64,000 bases of DNA from Impatiens glandulifera (Eukaryota > Streptophyta > Magnoliopsida > Ericales > Balsaminaceae). The translations under genes were made by a program, and so were the position numbers. The notes beneath the pieces were generated by a model that was not told the origin of the DNA, did no database searches, and saw nothing but the letters and a program-made list of their open reading frames with translations. The stretch is from NCBI RefSeq assembly GCF_907164915.1, contig NC_061863.1, forward strand, positions 41,575,382 through 41,639,381, written 5' to 3'. Of this stretch, positions 55,930-64,000 are shown one piece after another. Positions within the stretch are counted from its first letter, which is position 1. Each line of letters starts with the position of its first letter.

Positions 55930-56870
55930 ATTTCGTTAAACACCCTAAAAAATGGGAAAACGGACATGAGTTTTTTAATCAAACTAGACAAACCCTAGTT
56001 TGATTTTAAAGAAAAAAGGACTAATAAAAAATGAATACATACAAACTTCAAATAACACAAATCCACTAACTCGCCTTATACAAACATAAATCGGTGACTT
56101 TTTTAAATATAATATACCATTCTTGACAAAGCATCCAATTCTCCAAAGTGATAGGAATACGCCTCCATGTATGTATTAGAGCTTAGCCATAAGAAGATGA
56201 TATCGTTCCAAACTTGCACCTCGTTTCTCCTAGTCCTTAAGAAGACTCTAGCATTTCTTTCCATCCATCTTTGATACACAACCGTCCCGAAATAGCACTT
56301 CATGACATTAACAAAAAAAAACATGTTCCCTTAGCCTTTCCAATCATGAATTACTTTATTTTATTTCAATGAAGGGAAAAATTTAGCAAGACCATATCAT
56401 TAACAAACCACCTCCACAATTTAGTCATAAAAGGGCAATCACTAAACAAATTATCTATAGATTCTTCCTCCATTGAACATAAAACTCAGCATGTACATGG
56501 GATCATCATATACCTACTAATTCGGTCCCTTGTCGAGATCCAATTACGGAAAGCAAGCCATAGAGTAATTTGATGGCGCGAGATGATCCTAGAAGACCAC
56601 ACTAAGGCATCCCACTCCATAATTTGCCCCCCCTCCCGAATAAACTCCCACGCTAGATTTGAATTAAATTTTTCACCCTTCTCAATCATCCAATCCCTTA
56701 AATTTGTAGTATCATAAATATGCAATTCTTGAATGAAATTGAGAATTCTTATACCTTTCGGAATTCTCCTCAAAAGTGTGTTCCATTCCTCATATCTCAT
56801 GTCTCTAACTGTGTCAACAAGACAGACCTTTCTAGTGTTACATCGAGGGGTTTATTATATGTAAGAAAAG
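55930..56870 (-). mobile_element. 5'-truncated LINE inside Tat element
   Basis: The 3' UTR (CTAGACAAACCCTAG at 55985-55999, same tail as 18955-19033 and 20037) precedes zf-RVT coding sequence; it separates the Tat protease/linker (57100 on) from the Tat RT start (55925). Confidence 0.7.
56103..56800 (-). pseudogene. LINE zf-RVT domain remnant
   Basis: Open 56800-56486: NLRDWMIEKGEKFNSNLAWE, WDALVWSSRIISRHQITLWL and a Cys pair at the end, the zinc-binding C-terminal domain of plant LINE RT; a further piece (RWMERNARVF) at 56324-56103 is the usual C-terminal end. Stops lie between. Confidence 0.75.
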
Positions 56871-57099
56871 ATGATCTAACAATATCATTTTTCTAATATT
56901 TCTTACAATGTACATTATTTAACATCTCTCTACATACGAGAGGAGAAAGAGTTTTATCTTCGTTGATCAAGATATTGATGGATAATGGGGCATGGGCTCC
57001 ATATGAACTAGAAAGCTAGCTTTTTGAGTTGGGTCAACTATCATGGAATTTCGAGCCATGTTTTCTAGGGCGTCGCACCAATAGTTTGTTCTTTTCCTA

Positions 57100-57767
57100 A
57101 TTACACAAACAGAAGGGTTTGGATTATAAGTACAATCTAAAAAGATTTTGTGAACTAAAATGTCTCTATAAATCTGGATTTGGAAATGGTTCTAGGAAAT
57201 CAAAACATAGGGTACTTTGTCCCTCACAGATGAACTATTCATTCAAAGTTGGCAGAATGGTTATGTGTTGTTTGATTATCCTTTTCTTGTGGATTTTTTA
57301 AAATCCTATAGGGACATATCCTAAACCGTGGCAATCTATGTTATAACGTGGTTGAGAAATGATGTCATGTCGTCGGTGTTCGGGACTAGGCCCATACAAG
57401 TGAAATATCTCATTTATCGTGTCATTTTATTAGATGGGAGGCTGAATGTACTAAATTCAAGGTCGTTGGATGAGTGATTACTTTTTGGAAAGACTGGACA
57501 TATCTCAAACCCACTTAGTTCAACCTCATATATGTCGATATGGGTAGACTCAATGATTGTTGTGGTGTTAGTCTCACCGTTGACCGTGAATATCTGGTCG
57601 TTGACTATGAATCTAAGCTTCTGATGCAGCGTTGAGGTTAAAGCCTTGGCTTTGTGTAACCATGGTCTTCCTAAGATCAAGTTATATGAAGATTGTATGT
57701 TAATGATGTAAAAGTCAACTTGAAATGGTATGCCAACCACTCGGATGGTGCATTTGAGGCAACTCAT
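57100..57767 (-). pseudogene. Tat aspartic protease and linker
   Basis: 57767-57414 open: FYIINIQSSYNLILGRPWLH, then LTSTLHQKLRFIV, the hallmark second half of Tat/Ogre proteases; the DTGA half upstream is not clear. After the stop, linker pieces GLGYVPIGF and TLNE-stop-FICEG continue to about 57120, as in the protease-RT linker of the lineage. Confidence 0.7.
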
Positions 57768-57899
57768 TATTTCATAGTGAGAGATGTCAAAACATTTGAC
57801 ACATGGATCAGATGGTATGATCTTATCTTAGGATGCACCTATCTTCTCAAGAGTTATCCGATGACATAATTTGAGAGCAGACCCCTTGTCTATTTAAAC

Positions 57900-60210
57900 C
57901 ATTGAGACGGTTTTTCCCTCCATTTACACGGAAATGTAGAGGGATTTAGAGTGGTCTGATTCGGCTATCGAAAGATCTTTGTCTTCAAAGTCGATGATGT
58001 TGTGCTACGAACTAGTGTTTATGATCCTACTAGTTCTTCTAGAGTGGTGTTGGTAGGGACATTAGCCTTTCTTAACTGATGGAGTACTTTCATATGCTCG
58101 ATAGAGGACGTTATGATTTCCCATATGGAAATGTTAGCATTAGTTCGTATAAGTTGACTTAGGATGTTGTCTCCTTGGTTAAGAGCTTAAACACATCTTC
58201 CTTTCTTCTCCATACTAGCTGTTGGGAAGTGGATGGCACATTGGCCATTGTGGTCTTATTGAAATTGGGTTGAAAATCCAGTCTTCCACGTGTAACCGCG
58301 ATATCAATCGGGGCATGGCTTTGGTGAGTCATATTTGACTTCCACCATCTAAGGAATAGGCTTTGGACTTCTTCTTGGGACATGGATAAATCATATGGAT
58401 TTCTTATTTGGCGTTAAGGATAAGGTCCAGTAATGCATTGGTGTCAACGAATGCTTCGTCGGTTGTGAGCATATTGACTTGATGATCCGGTAATGGATTC
58501 TTAGCTATCTTTGGCTTGGAGATAACATTCTAGTCAATTAATTCTTGAAATAGCTTTTTGAGGGCTCTACAATTATCATTAGCACGACCCTTTGTTTGGT
58601 GATAATCGCATCAGGCATTCTCGTAGTTTCTTAATAGTGGTTTGTCCGTACTTAAGATAAGGGGTTTGATTAGACTTTCTTGGCATGGAAGGTCGCAAGA
58701 GAAAAGAAAAACACTATTTTCTTTGAGAATCTTCATAACCTGACTAAAAGGCATCCCTAGGTCGTCACAAACTCTAAGGGTTTGGGTGCCTTAGGAGTCA
58801 TAGGTTTGGTGGGGGTTGAGGTGTCTACCTTAGCTTGTGGAGGCTTACTTGGGCTCGTCTTTTTATAAGGACGTTCTTCTAGGGAGTGGTTACTTGTTGT
58901 ACTTATGTCTTTTTCTTTCTTGGGAAAGGACTTAGAGACGGGGAAGCTTTGACTTCTTTTTCCTCTATCTTTTCTTTCTTGATAGCATCATAGATATAAT
59001 TGTCTGTTTTTAGCAACATTTTTATATTTTGGAATGTTTTGATGGAAAATCCAACATAATATCGTCCGTTAACGCTCTCTAAAATCATGTCGATCTATCG
59101 ATGTTTTCTCGGGAGGGAATTAATTTCCTTGACAATAACTTTCCATCTTTTGATAAACACGAAGAAGTTCTCATTTTCTCTTTGACAATAAATTTCCATC
59201 TTTTGATAAACACAAAGAAGTTCACATTTTCTCTTTGTTTGATATTCTTTAACCACTTTTTTGGTCGTTCCAGATTGAGGTGCATGGAGAAGCGTTCTAT
59301 AAACGTGATTGTCAGTTCTTCGATAATTTGTAAATACACTGCATTTTGCTGGTGATACTAGCATAAAGCGACGTCATCGAGGTACATATGGAATAGATAG
59401 ATAACTATTAGTGCTCCAACTCGCAATGGATTCATTGGAGATGTATATATCTTGAATAAAACAAATAGTTCATTTTTCCGATGTATTTGGATATGGATGG
59501 TAGTTTGACACCTAGTGGAATAATTACTTGTTCTTCAGTTTTCATAGCATCCTTTTAGTCATAGTGATCCTATATATGCTTTTGTATTTTGCCATTTTGT
59601 TTAGTTAGGTTTGCATATCGTTCTGCATGGATTGTATTTGAGCCATTTAATGTTCATGTTCCGTAAAAGGTGGTTTTTCTACTACCAAAATTAGTCTCTT
59701 GTGTGGTCTTATGGGGTTAAGTTCCTCTTTGGGTACCCCGTGTTTGGCCTATGTGGTTGGGTCGAAATCTTCATTAGAGTCTTCGTAGAAAGAGACTTCC
59801 TTTTGAGTTCAAGGGTTAACAGGACAATGATTAATGAGAGTGAACATAACTGGGATAAATTGGGTAGGAAATCGAGAAGAAGTCATGTTTTGGGATGTGG
59901 ACGATATTTGCTAATTAACTAAAGAGTTTGTGATCAGTGCGAGATGTTCCGTCACATGTTGCAAAGCTGCATTCATTTCCCTAAATTCGTTTGTATAAAT
60001 TGTTTCAAGTGTTGGGGTTTATACGGCCATCGGGTTGCGTATGAAGCGTCCAGTTTTTGGATCTCACTTTCTAGGAGGTAATGTCGGTTGTCGTAGTCGT
60101 GGACAGTTGCGAAGAGAAAGGGGTGAGGGTTTTTAATTGTAACATAAGTACAATGTATATGAATGTGAAATGAATCATAAGGAATGAACATCTCTTTGTG
60201 ATTCAAAACC
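57900..60210 (-). pseudogene. Tat gag remnant
   Basis: Recognisable pieces on the minus strand: TITFIERFSMHLNLERPKKW and FFVFIKRWKFIVKE (59339-59085; the ETFxxFxxRWR region of gag, here with a ~50-bp internal duplication at 59130-59220), MILESVNGRYYVGFSIK (59088-58903) and a Ser/Gln stretch with QPNFNKTTM (58383-58159). Parts upstream to 60206 have little similarity that I can name. Many stops and frameshifts. Confidence 0.55.
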
Positions 60211-60499
60211 CAAACATAGAATTGTTATACAAAACTTACCTCTTAAGTTTGTTATAGATGATCTCTCTTGATGATATTTACAGAGAGTTTAAAGGGGAAA
60301 AAGTTATGACAAAGGTTGTTGGCTTTAGGTCCTACTGTAGTTTGTTCCAACACTAGAAGCTTCATTCCCTTCATTCTTTTTCACCTGCTTGTATTCTTCA
60401 AGAATGACTATAAGGTAATTCTTTCGTTCCTTCGGAAATCCCATTTAGGAGACGTTGTGTCATTTCTCCAGATATCCCACATAGGCCTTGTGGTCGATT

Positions 60500-61413
60500 G
60501 GTATATCTAAGGCGATGACACTTCTCGTGTAAGGGGGCATGATGTCACGATCGAACTGTTTGAAGAGGTCATGGGTGTAGTATGAGGTAACCTATTCTAA
60601 GCTCATAAGCATGATCATGGGTTCATCATCCATCATATAAGCCATCTTTTTGATGGGATACCACGGGAAAAGCTTTCCTCATTCTTCGGTATTGAAGAGA
60701 AGGAGATATGATGTCTATAGAAGATACTGGCGACATTCATCCGAGTTTATCGAGAAACTAGATATAGAGAACTAGAGGAGAGCCTTTTTTACTCACGATA
60801 GAGGTTAAGAACGAATCATTCAACCCCATCACCGTTTCATCCAAAATGATACCCGAGGGGTCTTTATTTTCTCTAAGCATGTGGTATGCTACCTCTAGAA
60901 TTTTGGAGGCTGGCTTGTCATCTGCTAGAGCCATGAAGAGGTGGGCCAACAGGACCTTTACCGTCATCATGGAGGAGCCCAAGGTTTAGGGGATTTCTTC
61001 GTTCTTGACTTCCATTTTTGTCTATTTTTGGAAGTTGATGACATTTTTTTGAGGATTCTATCGAATGTTGTCTTGGTATATCCGTATTCCTCTTGTAAGA
61101 GCTTTCTTAGGTACATTGATTCCATAAATGGATTCAGATGTAGAATGTTCATGTTTTCCATCATTAAGATAGCTCAAAAATCCTCCATGGTCAGGAACAT
61201 TTGTCTTTCTCCCATAAAGTACATCCGACCTACATGGCTCCACTTCCTTTGCATTTGTATCATGAAGGTTTTATTTATTTTGATGTTTATAAACCTCATG
61301 ATGGGAGTCAGTTCATAGATTGCATGATTCCACTCGTTTTCATGGAAGTTGTCGATCCATGGGATTAGGGTGATATCCTTCAGCATGGACATCGTCTGTG
61401 ATTGGAAATTCAA
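60500..61413 (-). pseudogene. Tat/Ogre ORF1, plant mobile domain type
   Basis: Lies between the primer site and gag, the place of the extra ORF1 of Ogre/Tat elements. Pieces: WNHAIYELTPIMRF (61380-61310), MQRKWSHVGRMYFMGERQMF and the ESIYGINVPKKALTRGI region (61250-61090), then LLAHLFMALADDKPASKILE (60982-60758). This resembles the aminotransferase-like plant mobile domain. Its role in the element is unknown. Broken by stops at several points. Confidence 0.55.
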
Positions 61414-61984
61414 AACGTTTACAAAATGTGTTTATTTTGAAGAAGGAATAATTTTAAGATATTCACTTAGGCTATAAATGCATACACATAATACATATAT
61501 AGTATTCATAAACAATCAGTTGGGAGAGAGTATTTGGTTTTTTGTGAAAAGGTAAATTATAAGACAGTATCATTCACCAATAGTGGAGGGGGTAAAATCG
61601 CCGACATAAACCAAGGAATATCAACTTAATCGAGAATTTCCTTCCACCTCCACAATTCCTACGTCATATCGGATGACTCATAGCTAAAGGGTGGGGTTGA
61701 TCCCGTGCATTCTAGTTTTTCCTCTCGCAAAATCAATCATTTAGTAACAAGATGTCGTTCTTTGTCGAGAATATTTGCACATAAGTGTAGAAGTACTTAT
61801 TCTAATAGTGTACTTTTTGCAAGCAATGTTAAAGTTATGTACCATTTACAAGTATATGCATTTAGTATGATAAATCATATTTATCCCTCATGTGTTGTTC
61901 CTTTTGGGATATACCTATTAGGTTGAAAATGTGATACACATGTTTTTAAAAGGCAAGTTTATGTTTTCGAGTTAAACAATTTAA

Positions 61985-62002
61985 TCCCCAGTAGAGTCAT
62001 CA
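61985..62002 (-). other. Tat primer binding region
   Basis: The minus strand reads TGATGACTCTACTGGGGA, three changes from TGGCGACTCTGCTGGGGA, the sequence I recall after 5' LTRs of Tat/Ogre elements. Confidence 0.6.
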
Positions 62003-62008
62003 AAAAAC

Positions 62009-63806
62009 AGTAATACCCAGAAAACCCTTGGTCCCAGAAAAGCTCAAGGTTTAAGAAATGTCAACATCGGTTTGCGTGTGAGAAATCTTTTTAAAATAAA
62101 ACATTTTTTTAATATATTTCAAATAAATCTTGACAGTCGTTGAAATTATTTATAAAATAATTAATGTGGGTTTAAGTTTAAATAATTCTTGGATTTGTTG
62201 TAATAAAATTACAATTTGATTTTTTTTAAATCTATGGTTTAAATTAATTAAAAATAATTAATTTAAAATATTATTTATTTGAAAAAGTGTAGCAAATTGA
62301 ATTTTAAAAATCAATAAAATGTGTACGTGTCAAACGTAATTTTTACTAGTGTTTCATTTAGTTCGAAGTTTTGTAATACTCGAGAAAACACTTTTATGCT
62401 TCATCCTCCATACCTATTTTAAAAATGGTCTATATACCTATAAATCTTGCTTTTGAAAATCAGTTTGTATAACGTTTTATTTAACCAATTATTCTTCAAA
62501 GGTTATATTTAACCGGTTATTCTTCATATATTGTATTTAAACATGCATAGGTTTTTACGTATTTTTAAAATTATAACAACAATATTTAAATGTTTGTACC
62601 TATTGTTGATGATAACTAAGGAGGAAAATAGCAATGATTGAAGAACACTCCTTTAACTTTAGGGAATCTTTTGGGATGTCTGGATCCAAGCTTTAAGATA
62701 TTATACCAAAATTTCAAAAAATTAGAAGCTTGGAGCTTCAATGGCGAATTTTTGAAATCTTCCAATTGAGGGCTTGATGTGTTATTCCTTTTATTTGGAT
62801 TCATCAATGGAGGTTATTTATAGCCTCTCAGAGTCTGTTGATCAACCAAGTGGTCTTGAAACAGTTAAACACCCATGATGGTGTTTTGGTTGTTATTGAT
62901 TCAACTTGCTCGATTAGGGCATAATGAAGCCTATGATCGTAGGCGAAATGACCATCGTGGTAGGGTGTTCATTTCAACTTTTGAATCAGCCGAAACGGTG
63001 GACTATTGACAGAGTTCCATCTTTGAAAGATCAAAGATGAGATTCATCCTTATTTGTTCTTCATCGCGAGGAAGAAGACACACCAGGCGTAAAGCGATGT
63101 CGTTTAGGGTGTCAACACGAATGCGGAGCGTTCCGTCCACGTTCTTTATGGGTTACATCGCGTTTTGGGAGTTCCATCGTGTTTCAGCTAACGACGATGG
63201 TACATGTGTTAGCTGATCGTGTGCTTCGCAGAGGCGTGCTTCTTTCATTGCAGCGGGCGACGCGGACAGCGTTGGGGCGTTGGATGAAAATTCAACGTTC
63301 ATTCAATGGCTTTGGTTCTTGTTGCAGCTTTTCTTTTGAATTTGGACACAATTATTACAAATTTAATTTTTATTTGTAATTGATTTTTATTTCACCCTTT
63401 TAACTTTATTTTTAAATCTTCAAAATACACAAAATATTTAAAATAAATATGATAATTATTTTGTCAATTTATTTTATTTTATTTAAATTTTTGGGTTAAA
63501 TAAATAAATTATTTGCAATAAAATGGATAAAACATTTATCCAATATTATTTATTTTAATCCCCTTGGTTTTTCTAAATTTAATTCAAGATATAATCGGTA
63601 CAATATTTATCCCAAATTATTTTATTTATTTATTTGGTTATTACCCTTAATTAATTAGGATTTAATTATCATAATAATTAATTTAATTAAATGTTTAATT
63701 ATGTTTTGGCTTTGGGGTTAATTATTTTAATTTTATTTATTTAAAAATAATCAAAATAATTATTTTAAATATTATAAATTAAGTATGTAAAATTTTAGTG
63801 CTTACC
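62009..63806 (-). repeat. 5' LTR of Tat element
   Basis: About 1.8 kb, aligning with 53935-55605 and, in parts, with 19683-22863. TATA box (TATTTATA on plus) at 62815-62822. LTR start is GGTAAGCA instead of TGTAAGCA. Confidence 0.75.
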
Positions 63807-64000
63807 TTCACCAATGTGAAAATTTTATAATCATTCCAATATTTTTGTTGAATTTCTTTTACAATTTTGTATATGGATATATATTTTGCAAATAAATTTG
63901 AACATGTTAATTCATATATTGACCCACTGGTTAACAATATATTAATTCATAGGTTAATCATACTCATTTAAACTCAAGTCAAAATCATTATTAGAACACA
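63807..64000. other. host repeat block, reverse orientation
   Basis: The reverse complement matches 16405-16620 and 5130-5280. It is the right flank of the Tat element. No gene. Confidence 0.5.

Larger units (their letters stand above)
53935..63806 (-). mobile_element. Tat/Ogre-type Ty3/gypsy element, pol mostly deleted
   Basis: 5' LTR 62009-63806, tRNA primer region 61985-62002, ORF1 (plant mobile domain type), gag, protease and the first ~100 codons of RT, then directly the 3' LTR 53935-55605. RT core, RNase H and integrase are gone. A LINE has inserted between protease and RT. The flanks (ATTTG left, TTCAC right) do not form a TSD, though both flanks belong to one host repeat block; decay or inter-element recombination could explain this. 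Confidence 0.75.

Noticed and set aside
60316..61926. Plus-strand ORFs at 60316-60510, 60941-61318 and 61705-61926
   Set aside because: They lie opposite the Tat ORF1 remnant or in its leader and show no motif.

Overview
The window reads as nuclear DNA of a flowering plant. It is AT-rich and gene-poor and holds layers of retroelements with long LTRs, LINEs with DUF4283-type ORF1 proteins, an integrated caulimovirid-like pararetrovirus, an intron-bearing defensin-like gene, and a gene remnant of the plant BSD-domain family. The ORFs in the retroelement at 24.8-29.05 kb and at 23.6-24.1 kb recall hypothetical proteins I remember from Lamiales genomes, but that placement is weak. I see no rRNA, tRNA or CRISPR.

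Layout. 0-4 kb: AT-rich repeat and a 5'-truncated LINE on the minus strand. 4.2-4.8 kb: a small two-exon defensin-like gene, the only host gene here that looks intact. 6.1-11.05 kb: a broken endogenous pararetrovirus between two (AT)n tracts. 11.8-15.15 kb: copia-A1, a complete LTR element with target-site duplications (TSDs). 17.6-19.0 kb: an RT-less LINE derivative. 19.7-22.9 kb: a solo Tat-type (Ty3/gypsy) LTR with TSDs. 23.2-29.05 kb: two fragments of retroelements carrying a charged ORF of unknown function, plus a 58-bp hairpin array. 29.05-36.26 kb: remains of a BSD-domain gene, truncated at its 5' end by an LTR and split by copia-B (29.25-35.4 kb). 36.4-37.9 kb: a second RT-less LINE-like unit. 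39.4-43.3 kb: copia-A2, same family as copia-A1 in the opposite orientation. 44.9-52.8 kb: a three-level nest, with a Tat LTR holding a SIRE-like solo LTR, which holds a complete but mostly emptied SIRE-like element. 53.9-63.8 kb: a Tat/Ogre-type element on the minus strand with ORF1, gag and protease but almost no pol, itself hit by a LINE.

The most notable signals are: (1) every copia-A LTR carries two copies of the plant snRNA upstream sequence element, each exactly 33 bp before TATAAAA, which is the Pol II snRNA promoter layout; (2) the defensin-like protein has lost four of eight cysteines in a pattern that removes exactly two whole disulfides and leaves the CS-alpha-beta pair; (3) three unrelated LTR-associated sequences carry tandem arrays of short perfect hairpins with periods of 49-58 bp, one with paired compensatory changes; (4) two RT-less LINE units consist of ORF1 plus a LINE 3' tail; (5) both copia-A copies share one internal deletion of RNase H, although they are independent insertions.
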